64,000 nucleotides of DNA, from the NCBI RefSeq assembly GCF_001507535.1, contig NZ_LQBN01000001.1:928022-992021 (forward strand), in the 5' to 3' direction. Of this stretch, positions 43,111 through 51,190 are shown piece by piece. Source of the DNA: Thiomicrospira sp. WB1 (GTDB lineage: Bacteria > Pseudomonadota > Gammaproteobacteria > Thiomicrospirales > Thiomicrospiraceae). How positions within the stretch are numbered: position 1 is the stretch's first letter; every line of letters starts with the position of its first letter. The notes beneath the pieces were generated by a model. The model searched no databases. It saw only the letters and a list, made by a program, of their open reading frames with translations, and had not been told where the DNA came from. The position numbers and the translations under genes are program-made.

Positions 43111-44292
43111 ATGAGCGGTCCTGAACCCAGACAAACCTGGCTCATAGCGCCTGATTCGTTCAAGGGGTCGCTCAGCGCAGTCGAGTTCTGCCGGCAGGTT
43201 CGCGCGGTGCGTGATCGGTTGAAGTTGCCAGTTGATTTGATCGAACGCCCCATGTCCGACGGCGGGGAAGGGTTTGTCGAAGCGTTTGTGCATGCAGGCC
43301 TGGCAGAAAAGGTCACGCTTAAAGCCCATGATCCGTTGGGACGCTGGGTGGATGTGGCTTATGGCTGGCAGCCCGCGACGAAAACCGCCTTTGTTGAAAT
43401 GGCTCAGGCCAGTGGATTGCCTCGGTTGACGCAGGCAGAGCGCAACCCGCTGCAAGCCACCAGCTATGGGACGGGGCAGGTGTTGGCCCATGCCATCCAT
43501 CAGGGGGCTCAATCGATTGTGCTCGGTCTGGGTGGGAGTGCGACCAATGATGGGGGGATGGGCGCGTTAAGGGCACTGGGGTTTGAATTCCAAAACGGGT
43601 CAGATGAGGCCATAAAGACCCCAGACGGACTGTTCGAGCTGGAGAAGGTGACGTTTTTACCAGGCCTGGTGTCATCGGTTGAACGTTTGCAGTCATTGGA
43701 CTGGTTGGTGGCGTGTGATGTGGAAAATCGATTGTTGGGGGCAGAGGGGGCAACGGTCGTTTTTGGCCCCCAGAAAGGTGTAACAGCGCAGTCGCATCCT
43801 GTGCTTGAAAGCGGGCTGGCACGACTGGCACAAGTGTTGACCCTTCAATGGGGCGTTGAGGTTGAAAGTCTGGCTGGAGGGGGCGCTGCAGGGGGAATGG
43901 CGGCCGGATTGGTCGGGGTTTTGTCTGCGCGATTGATTCCAGGGTTTGACTTGCTGGCGGATCGTTTGGGATTGGCCGACAGTTTGATGTCGCACCCGAT
44001 TAAGGGGGTGATTACCGGGGAAGGGCAGTTGGACGCTCAGAGTTTGAAGGGAAAATTGCCAGTGGCGATGGCAAAGCTTGCGGCTCAGCAAAATGTGCCG
44101 ACGTTTGCTCTGTGTGGCCGCCTGGAAGACGCTGAAATCCTGGGGCAGTATTTTAAGGGGGTACATACCATCAATGCGAATGCCCCCCAAAATGAGTCAC
44201 TGCAGGAGGCTATGAGCCAGACCCCCGGTCGTTTGCAGTGTCAGTTGCATGCGTTGTGGCCAAGTTGGCTTCATTCATTGCAAAGTGTGTGA
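43111..44292 (+). CDS. Glycerate kinase, GarK/GlxK type
   Basis: 393 residues, starting directly after the phosphorylase stop codon. Class II glycerate kinase: DSFKGSLSA near residue 12, RPMSDGGEGF near 48, GLGGSATNDGGMGAL near 138-152 (nucleotide loop) and ITGEGQLDAQSLKGK near 303. It would phosphorylate glycerate freed by the phosphorylase, returning it to glycolysis as 2- or 3-phosphoglycerate. The palindrome copy at 43659 encodes LPGLVS. Final gene of the cluster; no terminator is obvious in the following 120 bases. Confidence 0.9.
   Translation: MSGPEPRQTWLIAPDSFKGSLSAVEFCRQVRAVRDRLKLPVDLIERPMSDGGEGFVEAFVHAGLAEKVTLKAHDPLGRWVDVAYGWQPATKTAFVEMAQASGLPRLTQAERNPLQATSYGTGQVLAHAIHQGAQSIVLGLGGSATNDGGMGALRALGFEFQNGSDEAIKTPDGLFELEKVTFLPGLVSSVERLQSLDWLVACDVENRLLGAEGATVVFGPQKGVTAQSHPVLESGLARLAQVLTLQWGVEVESLAGGGAAGGMAAGLVGVLSARLIPGFDLLADRLGLADSLMSHPIKGVITGEGQLDAQSLKGKLPVAMAKLAAQQNVPTFALCGRLEDAEILGQYFKGVHTINANAPQNESLQEAMSQTPGRLQCQLHALWPSWLHSLQSV
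43659..43670. repeat. ACCAGGCCTGGT palindrome, copy 9 (in glycerate kinase)
   Basis: Exact copy preceded by TTTTT; reads FLPGLVSS. Confidence 0.97.
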
Positions 44293-44298
44293 CTTGGA

Positions 44299-44312
44299 TT
44301 GATCTAAATCAA
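44299..44312 (+). promoter_or_regulatory. FNR/Anr-type box
   Basis: TTGATCTAAATCAA matches the TTGATNNNNATCAA consensus in all ten fixed positions. A candidate -10 TAGAAT lies at 44363-44368; a start near 44375 would put the box centre at about -69, in the class I activation range. Confidence 0.75.
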
Positions 44313-44416
44313 AATAAAAGGTTTTCAAAGTACGGGCCAATGCAATATTGGCGTGGGGTCGTTAGAATGTTGCTGTTTTGTTTCAAAACGTGATGCGATC
44401 TCAGCTCGGAGCCTTA

Positions 44417-47041
44417 ATGCCAACGCCCCTTTCCTTTATCAAGCCTAAAAAGAAACTTAGTCGGACGCTGTTAGTGGGCGCGATGGTCACGGCAATCACC
44501 ATTTTTGGCCTGACCTTGCTGGCCGCCTCTCAAATCGTCTCTAAAACGTTCTATAACCAAAGCGCTGATAATGCCCAGGCCTTAAGTCGTCTTTCATTCG
44601 ATAATATGTATCAGATCATGAGCCAGGGGTGGAGCCGTTCGCAGCTTCTGGACTTTCGCCAGGAAATCTGGGAAACCTATGATCAGCAAGGCCTGTCCTA
44701 TTCGATTTATCGAACCGAACTGGTGAATGAACAGTTCGGTAAGCTTGACTCCATGTTGTCCCCAACCATCCAGCCTTATATGGATCAGGTGCTTGCTAAC
44801 CCCCAGAAGACAGTCATTGAGGAGGAGGACTGGATTCGAATTCTCCATCCTTTGCAGGCAGAACAGGACTGTCTGCAGTGTCATGCCAATGCCGAAGTGG
44901 GTGATGTGTTGGGTGTGATGGCGATCGAGCAAGACATTGGTGCAGTTTTGCATCCGGCTCGGGTCGAATTTGTGGTCTGGATGCTGTTGCTGTTGCCGAT
45001 TCCAATCCTGTTGGCCTGGTGGGTGGGGCGCCGTTTTTCTAATAGCGTGATTCGAAGCATGGAAGAGCTCAATGACCGGGTGGTGTCGATACAGCAGGTC
45101 GATGATCTGCAGAATCTTTCCCATGGCAAAGCCGTGTTTGAGTACGCAGAGTTCAATCAGATGAACCTGAGCCTGAACCAGCTTGGTGACAAAATCAAAA
45201 ACATTGCCATCGATCGTGACATCCTGGACTTTGAAATTCAGTTGTTGGATCGACTGGTTTTGTCTTCCGAGATCATTAAGGACTGGAAGCATCATATCTG
45301 TGTGCTGATGGAAGAGATCAACAAGATTCTGCCTTTGTACACGCTTTTTGTGGTGTTTCGTACCGATGATTCCGAGCAATACGTGATTGAAATTTTCTGG
45401 TTGGGGCACCCCTCGGAAACGGTCAAGGCAGAGGTTGAACAAAACGCCAAAGACACGCTGGCTCAGATCTCCATCTTTGATGCCAGTTCGGTGTTCAAGG
45501 TCAATCATACTTATGCGGATCGCCAGCCCCTGAAAGTGAAACACGCGATCAAAACCCAGAGCAAAAGTCTGGTGCTCGATCAGCCTAAAATTGGCGGCGT
45601 TGTCGGGTTGGGCGTGGAAACGCTACCGCCCAAAGATTCCTCTCGTTCGGTGGTGGTGGAAAGTATCTTGACCACCCTGGTGAATGTCATCGGGTCGATC
45701 AAAGCCATTAATAAATTTACGAAGGAATTGGAATATTATGCCACGCGTGACCCTCTGACGCATTTGTTCAATCAGCGTGTATTTCACGAAATGCTTGGCT
45801 ATGAAGTGGCGCGTGCACATAACCATGCGTATGAGTTTGCGCTGCTGGTGATCGATTTTGATAATTTCAAGTTGATCAATGATCAGTATGGTCACAGTTT
45901 TGGCGATGAAATGTTGATCGCCTTTGCCAAAACCGTTGGCAAAGCCCTGCGGGAAGGGGACATCTTTGCCCGTTACGGGGGGGACGAATTCTGTGTGATT
46001 TTGCCTGAAACTGGCCAGGAAGAGGCGATTCGAGTGGCCCGTTCCGTATTGGAGCATGCAGCGGAGGTTCGCTTGATGTCGCCGCAAGGCAGAGCTGTGG
46101 CGATTACTTGTTCGATCGGGGTTGGGATCTATCCACACCACGCTGACAACAAAGAAGACCTGTTTATGGTGGCTGACAACATGCTCTACCGTGTCAAAGA
46201 CAATGGCAAGAATGCTCTGTCGTTTCCGGAAGATGATGACCTGGTGGAGGTCTATAAGGAATCGAATGATCAGAGTCTGTTTATCATGGATGCGATCGAG
46301 ACGGGGGAGCCGATCGAGGCCCATTATCAGCCAATTGTGAACATGCAAGATGGATCGGTGGCTGTGCACGAATTACTGATGCGATTGCGTCAGAAATCCG
46401 AGCTTGTCAGCGCCGGTCGCTTTATCGAAACCGCTGAGCACATGGGATTGGTCAATCAGATGGACTTGATTCTGATTGACAAAGCTTTGGCTGAAATGAA
46501 TGCCAAAGGCTATGACGGATGTCTGTTTATCAATCTGTCACCCAAAGCGATTGTGGCCGGTGAGTTCATTCAAAAAATTTTGGCGCTTACCGAAAAGTAT
46601 CAACTTGAGCATGACCGAATTGTGTTTGAGATTACCGAGCGTGAGACCGTGCACAATTTGGCCTTGCTTGAAAAATTTGTGGGCGAGCTTCGTGCGGAAG
46701 GTTTCCGTTTTGCCATTGATGATTTTGGTTCCGGGTTTTCGTCTTTCCAGTACTTGAAGCGGTTCCCGGTCGACTTCATCAAAATTGAAGGCGAATTCAT
46801 CAATAACATGACCAAAAACAAAATCGATCTGGCGTTTGTCGAGAGCGCAGTGTCCATGGCCAAAACACTGGGCATTCAGACCATTGCCGAGTTCATCGAA
46901 AACGAGGAAACGCTCAAACTTGTACAGGAACTGGGAATTGATTATGCGCAAGGCTTCCTATTGGCGCGCCCGAGTGCTGACTTGCTCAAAGATATTCCAC
47001 CTGACTTGCTTACTTTGTTTAAAGCCAAGCCTGACGTTTAA
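44417..47041 (+). CDS. Membrane GGDEF-EAL protein with periplasmic haem-c motif
   Basis: 874 residues from the ATG at 44417 (GGAG about 6 bases upstream). Membrane helices near 18-40 and 182-202 enclose a periplasmic sensor with CLQCH (C152, C155, H156), the covalent haem-c signature, in a Tll0287/DUF3365-like context. A linker and GAF-like segment (about 215-430) follow. GGDEF near 521-525 in ARYGGDEF is intact and is preceded by an RxxD inhibitory site (REGD). The EAL domain (about 618-860) keeps key residues: HELLMRL, INLSPK, ITERET, IDDFGSGFSS and FIKIEGEF. Both c-di-GMP making and breaking are therefore possible. The FNR-type box upstream fits a redox or oxygen theme. Confidence 0.9.
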   Translation: MPTPLSFIKPKKKLSRTLLVGAMVTAITIFGLTLLAASQIVSKTFYNQSADNAQALSRLSFDNMYQIMSQGWSRSQLLDFRQEIWETYDQQGLSYSIYRTELVNEQFGKLDSMLSPTIQPYMDQVLANPQKTVIEEEDWIRILHPLQAEQDCLQCHANAEVGDVLGVMAIEQDIGAVLHPARVEFVVWMLLLLPIPILLAWWVGRRFSNSVIRSMEELNDRVVSIQQVDDLQNLSHGKAVFEYAEFNQMNLSLNQLGDKIKNIAIDRDILDFEIQLLDRLVLSSEIIKDWKHHICVLMEEINKILPLYTLFVVFRTDDSEQYVIEIFWLGHPSETVKAEVEQNAKDTLAQISIFDASSVFKVNHTYADRQPLKVKHAIKTQSKSLVLDQPKIGGVVGLGVETLPPKDSSRSVVVESILTTLVNVIGSIKAINKFTKELEYYATRDPLTHLFNQRVFHEMLGYEVARAHNHAYEFALLVIDFDNFKLINDQYGHSFGDEMLIAFAKTVGKALREGDIFARYGGDEFCVILPETGQEEAIRVARSVLEHAAEVRLMSPQGRAVAITCSIGVGIYPHHADNKEDLFMVADNMLYRVKDNGKNALSFPEDDDLVEVYKESNDQSLFIMDAIETGEPIEAHYQPIVNMQDGSVAVHELLMRLRQKSELVSAGRFIETAEHMGLVNQMDLILIDKALAEMNAKGYDGCLFINLSPKAIVAGEFIQKILALTEKYQLEHDRIVFEITERETVHNLALLEKFVGELRAEGFRFAIDDFGSGFSSFQYLKRFPVDFIKIEGEFINNMTKNKIDLAFVESAVSMAKTLGIQTIAEFIENEETLKLVQELGIDYAQGFLLARPSADLLKDIPPDLLTLFKAKPDV

Positions 47042-47148
47042 ACCCGTGTATCCATCAGATTGACCAACCTTGATCTTGGACTTTCGTGACTTAGAGAAGG
47101 CCGTTTTTGTTAAAATCTTCCTTTTAAGGATAAGTTCTGGGTTGGTCT

Positions 47149-49020
47149 ATGTGTGGCATTGTTGGCGGGGTCGCTGAACGGAATCTTGTACCGATTCTTT
47201 TAGAAGGGCTGAAGCGATTGGAGTATCGTGGTTATGATTCTTCTGGTATGGCGGTCTTGAGTGCCAAACAGGAAAATCATTCTGTCTCGATTCGCCGTGT
47301 TCGATCAATGGGCAAGGTCGCATCGTTGGAAACAAAAATCAGAGGCTCTGATGGAGGCGAATTAAAAGGGCAAGTTGGCATTGCCCATACACGGTGGGCC
47401 ACACATGGCGCTCCGGCCGAAAACAATGCGCACCCGCATGTTTGCAACCAAACCATTGCCGTTGTGCATAACGGCATTATTGAGAATTACCAAACTCTGA
47501 AAACGCGTCAGACTGAGTTGGGTTATCGGTTTACGTCTCAGACGGATACCGAAGTGGTGGCGCATTGCATTCATCGTAATCGTCAAAATACCGCATCATT
47601 GTTGGAAGCTGTTCAAGCCTCGGTGCAATCATTTGAAGGCGCCTATGCTCTGGGCGTGGTTTCTGTGGAAGACCCGGGTACACTGATTGCAGCGCGAAAA
47701 GGCAGCCCATTAGTGATTGGTGTGGGGATTGGTGAGCATTTTATTGCTTCCGATGTGTCGGCCTTGTTGCCGGTGACACAACAGTTTATTTTTCTGGAAG
47801 AAGGCGATATCGCTGAGATTACCCGTGAGTCCGTGACCATATTTGATGCACAGGGCAACCCGGTTGAACGTGCAGTCAAACAGTCCTCGCTCAGTGCCAG
47901 CTCTGTTGAACTGGGTGAGCATCGCCATTACATGCGCAAAGAAATTTTTGAACAGCCTCAGGCGGTGACCGATACTCTCGAAGGACGTATTACTAAGGAA
48001 TCAGTATTGGTTAATGCGTTTGGCAACGAAGCGGAGTCGCTGTTCAAAACCATTGAGCAGGTTCAAATCATCGCTTGTGGGACCAGCTACCATGCTGGAC
48101 TGGTGGCTCAGTATTGGTTTGAAGATATTATTGATTTGCCCTGTCGGGTCGAGGTGGCCAGTGAGTACCGGTATCGAAACCCAGTGGTGCGTGATAACAC
48201 CCTAGTTATCACGTTGAGTCAGTCGGGCGAAACCGCTGATACCTTAGCGGCTTTGCAACAAATCAAACAGCTGAAACCGGCAAAAAACCTGCCAACCCTG
48301 ACGATTTGTAATGTCCCGGAATCGAGCCTGACGCGTGAATCCGATTTGACCTTTCTGACCCATGCGGGACCCGAAATTGGGGTGGCTTCGACCAAAGCGT
48401 TTACGACTCAGTTGGTGGCGCTGGCGTTATTGATCATGGCAGTAGGCAAAACGCAACAGCGTATGTCGGCTGAGCAAGAACAAAAGATTGTTCAAGGGTT
48501 GCAAAAATTACCAGGCCTGGTTAAAAACACCTTAGAGAATGAGGGGTTGATTGCGAAAATCGCCAACGGCTTTGCAGACAAAACCTCCGCTCTGTTTTTG
48601 GGGCGTGGGACCATGTTTCCGATCGCGCTTGAGGGAGCTTTAAAACTCAAAGAGATCAGTTACATACACGCTGAAGCCTATCCAGCTGGTGAATTAAAGC
48701 ACGGACCTTTAGCTTTGGTGGATGAACAGATACCGGTCGTGGCGATTGCACCGAATGACGATCTGCTGGAAAAGCTTAAGAGCAATCTTCAGGAAGTAAA
48801 AGCGCGTGGCGGTCACATGATTGTGTTTGAAGATGAAAAATCAGGTGTGGACGCACATGGTGAGTTTGAAGTGGTCAAAGCCACGACTAACGTCGGTCGC
48901 ATTACGGCGCCGATTACGTTCAATATTCCTTTGCAATTATTAAGTTATCACGTTGCCTTGATCAAGGGGACGGATGTGGACCAACCCCGAAACCTTGCTA
49001 AATCGGTGACGGTGGAATAA
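47149..49020 (+). CDS. glmS: Glutamine-fructose-6-phosphate aminotransferase
   Basis: Makes glucosamine-6-phosphate for peptidoglycan and LPS. 623 residues. The N-terminal CGIVGG (Cys after Met is the glutaminase nucleophile) heads the amidotransferase half; two SIS isomerase domains follow with CGTSYHAG near 308, TLSQSGETADT near 358 and the C-terminal AKSVTVE tail. E. coli GlmS is 609 residues. Here it opens the envelope polysaccharide run. A -10-like TAAAAT lies at 47111-47116. No glmS ribozyme is expected or seen. Palindrome copy at 48510 encodes KLPGLVKN. Confidence 0.96.
   Translation: MCGIVGGVAERNLVPILLEGLKRLEYRGYDSSGMAVLSAKQENHSVSIRRVRSMGKVASLETKIRGSDGGELKGQVGIAHTRWATHGAPAENNAHPHVCNQTIAVVHNGIIENYQTLKTRQTELGYRFTSQTDTEVVAHCIHRNRQNTASLLEAVQASVQSFEGAYALGVVSVEDPGTLIAARKGSPLVIGVGIGEHFIASDVSALLPVTQQFIFLEEGDIAEITRESVTIFDAQGNPVERAVKQSSLSASSVELGEHRHYMRKEIFEQPQAVTDTLEGRITKESVLVNAFGNEAESLFKTIEQVQIIACGTSYHAGLVAQYWFEDIIDLPCRVEVASEYRYRNPVVRDNTLVITLSQSGETADTLAALQQIKQLKPAKNLPTLTICNVPESSLTRESDLTFLTHAGPEIGVASTKAFTTQLVALALLIMAVGKTQQRMSAEQEQKIVQGLQKLPGLVKNTLENEGLIAKIANGFADKTSALFLGRGTMFPIALEGALKLKEISYIHAEAYPAGELKHGPLALVDEQIPVVAIAPNDDLLEKLKSNLQEVKARGGHMIVFEDEKSGVDAHGEFEVVKATTNVGRITAPITFNIPLQLLSYHVALIKGTDVDQPRNLAKSVTVE
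48510..48521. repeat. ACCAGGCCTGGT palindrome, copy 10 (in glmS)
   Basis: Exact copy; reads QKLPGLVKN between the SIS domains. Confidence 0.97.
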
Positions 49021-49022
49021 TC

Positions 49023-50102
49023 GTGAAAGTCTTGGTCGTCAAGATGTCGTCCATGGGCGATGTGTTTCATTTATTTCCGGCTTTGACCGATGCGAAATGC
49101 GCCATCCCGGATTTGCAGTTTGACTGGGTGGTGGAAGAGGGCTTTGCTGAAATCCCTGCCTGGCATCCGGCGGTTCAAAATGTGTACCGGATCGGGTTGC
49201 GGCGCTGGCGCAAAGGTTGGTTTGAGCCTGCAAACCGTCATGAACGCAAAACCTTTTTCAGTCAGCTTAAACACAAGCATTATGACCTGGTTGTGGACGC
49301 GCAAGGCTTGCTGAAAAGTGCTTGGGTTGTGCGAAAAGTAGAGGGCGAAAAGGTCGGGTTCGATTGGCACTCTGCGCGTGAACCTTTGGTCAGCTGGTTT
49401 TATGACCGCAAAGTGGCGGTGGCTAAAGAGCAACATGCCATTACTCGTTTGCGTCAACTGATGGCCGGAGCGTGCGGCTATGACCTGCCTGATATGAATG
49501 AAAACCATATTGAATATGGTCTGGATCACCAGGCCTGGTCAAAACCGGACTTTTTGCACACCGAACTGGACGATGCTCCTTACTGGGTCGGGTTGCACGG
49601 CACCACTTGGGACACCAAACTTTGGCCAGAGCGTTACTGGGTTGAATTGATCCGTCATCAGGCCGATAAGGGTTTGAAAGTGGTGTTGCCCTGGGGCAAT
49701 GAAGAAGAGAAGGCCCGCGCCCAACGATTGTTGGAAAAAGCCAACCTGGTTTTTGACCAGGCCTGGGTGCCGCAAGAGCGTTTGGCGTTGACCGACATGG
49801 CCCGATTGCTCAAGTTTTCCGAGTTTGTGGTGTCCGTCGACACCGGGCTTTCGCATGTGGCCGCCGCACTCGATGTGCCGATGGTGGTTCTTTATCGCGT
49901 GACCGATCCGAAACTGGTCGGAGCGTTGGGGCCAAACGTCACGCGATTGGTGTCGCCATTGGGGCCGCAATATCTCAAACAGTTTTCACCCGGTCAGGCT
50001 GAGCGATCCTTGGAAGGGCTTGATGTGGACTCCGTCTTGAAATCACTGGCCATGATGTCAGCATCTTCATCCGATTCCCTGTCTCAGGGGCTGAAATCAT
50101 GA
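49023..50102 (+). CDS. waaC: LPS heptosyltransferase I
   Basis: Adds the first heptose to Kdo of the LPS inner core from ADP-heptose; cytosolic face of the inner membrane. 359 residues, GTG start two bases after the glmS stop. The beginning (VKMSSMGDVFHLFPALTDA, then FDWVVEEGFAEIPAWHPAV) matches WaaC closely, GLHGTTWDTKLWPE near 180 and SVDTGLSHVAAALD near 274 are the GT9 donor motifs. Contains one exact palindrome copy (49528) and one near copy (49756), both reading QAW. Overlaps the next gene in ATGA. Confidence 0.93.
   Translation: MKVLVVKMSSMGDVFHLFPALTDAKCAIPDLQFDWVVEEGFAEIPAWHPAVQNVYRIGLRRWRKGWFEPANRHERKTFFSQLKHKHYDLVVDAQGLLKSAWVVRKVEGEKVGFDWHSAREPLVSWFYDRKVAVAKEQHAITRLRQLMAGACGYDLPDMNENHIEYGLDHQAWSKPDFLHTELDDAPYWVGLHGTTWDTKLWPERYWVELIRHQADKGLKVVLPWGNEEEKARAQRLLEKANLVFDQAWVPQERLALTDMARLLKFSEFVVSVDTGLSHVAAALDVPMVVLYRVTDPKLVGALGPNVTRLVSPLGPQYLKQFSPGQAERSLEGLDVDSVLKSLAMMSASSSDSLSQGLKS
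49528..49539. repeat. ACCAGGCCTGGT palindrome, copy 11 (in waaC)
   Basis: Exact copy; reads DHQAWSK. Confidence 0.97.
49756..49767. repeat. Near copy ACCAGGCCTGGG (in waaC)
   Basis: Last base changed. Reads FDQAWVP. Together with upstream ACCTGGT it forms the same inner hairpin as the bamC-purL terminator. Confidence 0.8.
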
Positions 50103-51190
50103 CGCTGTATCTTCCCTCCACCCCTTTGAATGTGCTGGTCAGTGTGGCGCTGGCGGTGCATCAGCGCCAATCCATGCCCGAGGCGCGTTCGGTGCTTTGG
50201 CTGATTGATCAGTCCAATACTCGCGCCAATCTTTATTACGAAAGCGTGCTTGTCTGGGAGGATTCCCCTTTTGATTCGGTGCAAATCTTACCAGGCCTGG
50301 TGAAAAACGGGATTGGACGTGGCAAGCTTGCTGAGCGACGACGGAACTTTCAACAGATTGATCAATGGCTGTCACAGTTTCAGGCCCAAAATGGGCTGCC
50401 GAATGTTGTGGCCACGGGCAGTGATCGACGGGTGGAGTTTCAGTATGTGATGCATCGCCTCAGTCAGCTGGGCGCTCGTCCAACAGGCTGGTATCTGGAT
50501 GATGGACTTTATTCGTATGCCGGTCGGCCCCATCACTGGCTCAAAGACGGAGTGAACGCTCTGCTGAAAAAGCTGGTGTACGGGTTTTGGTGGCAGGAAC
50601 CACAAACGGTGGGAGCCTCCAGCTGGATTGACCAGGCCTGGTTGTTTCGCCCGAAGGCGGCAGTCAAGCCATTGCAGCAAAAAACTGTGCATGCATTGAG
50701 CGAGGACTGGTTTCGGGCCTCACCTGTACAGGCGTTTTGTGGGACTTTGATGGAAAAACAGGGTGTGGTGCCCAGTGCCATCGAGTCGGTGCAGACGCTG
50801 GTGTTGATTCCGCACCCCAATAACCAGACCAAAATTCATGGTTATGCCCGGCAAGTTCAGGCGCTGGTTAAGCGTCTGCTCGACCAAGGACAGCATGTTG
50901 CGGTGAAGTATCATCCGCGAGAGCAGGCATACGATGCGCTGGAGCTGGCGATGGATGCCAAGGTGAGTGTGCTGCCCTCGGATCTGGCGTTTGAGATGCT
51001 TTTGCCTGCCCTGCCTGAGACGGCTCGCATCATCGGGGATGTGGGGACAGCGCTTTTGACCGCCAAATGGCTAAGACCGGATTTGCGTTCGTATGCGTTG
51101 CTGAACGAAGCCGATGCGTTCTCGCGTCGGTTTATCCCGTTGATGCAAGCCATGGGCATCACCACCGTTGGCAGCATTCAGGATTTATAA
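50099..51190 (+). CDS. Sialyltransferase-fold glycosyltransferase, first of tandem pair
   Basis: 363 residues, start overlapping the waaC stop. I read it as a GT-B glycosyltransferase of the polysialyltransferase/GT52-like group. It begins with LYLPSTPLNVL, has the acidic DDG motif in WYLDDGLYSYAGR near residue 141, the HP motif in VAVKYHPRE near 267 and a Ser/Thr block in IIGDVGTALL near 310. These three marks recur in bacterial sialyltransferase families that use CMP-sugars. Donor could be CMP-sialic acid, CMP-Kdo or another CMP-nonulosonate; none of their synthesis genes is in the window. It is a diverged duplicate of the next gene. Two palindrome copies inside (50290, 50631). Confidence 0.7.
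   Translation: MTLYLPSTPLNVLVSVALAVHQRQSMPEARSVLWLIDQSNTRANLYYESVLVWEDSPFDSVQILPGLVKNGIGRGKLAERRRNFQQIDQWLSQFQAQNGLPNVVATGSDRRVEFQYVMHRLSQLGARPTGWYLDDGLYSYAGRPHHWLKDGVNALLKKLVYGFWWQEPQTVGASSWIDQAWLFRPKAAVKPLQQKTVHALSEDWFRASPVQAFCGTLMEKQGVVPSAIESVQTLVLIPHPNNQTKIHGYARQVQALVKRLLDQGQHVAVKYHPREQAYDALELAMDAKVSVLPSDLAFEMLLPALPETARIIGDVGTALLTAKWLRPDLRSYALLNEADAFSRRFIPLMQAMGITTVGSIQDL
50290..50301. repeat. ACCAGGCCTGGT palindrome, copy 12
   Basis: Exact copy in the first tandem glycosyltransferase gene; reads QILPGLVKN, nearly the same peptide as in glmS. Confidence 0.97.
50631..50642. repeat. ACCAGGCCTGGT palindrome, copy 13
   Basis: Exact copy in the same gene; reads WIDQAWLF. The paralogue has WVDEAWLM at this place and no palindrome. 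Confidence 0.97.

Noticed and set aside
2764..50642. Reading the palindrome as remains of a small transposon (MITE or REP)
   Set aside because: Flanks differ between copies, no target duplications are seen, and most copies lie in frame in conserved genes.
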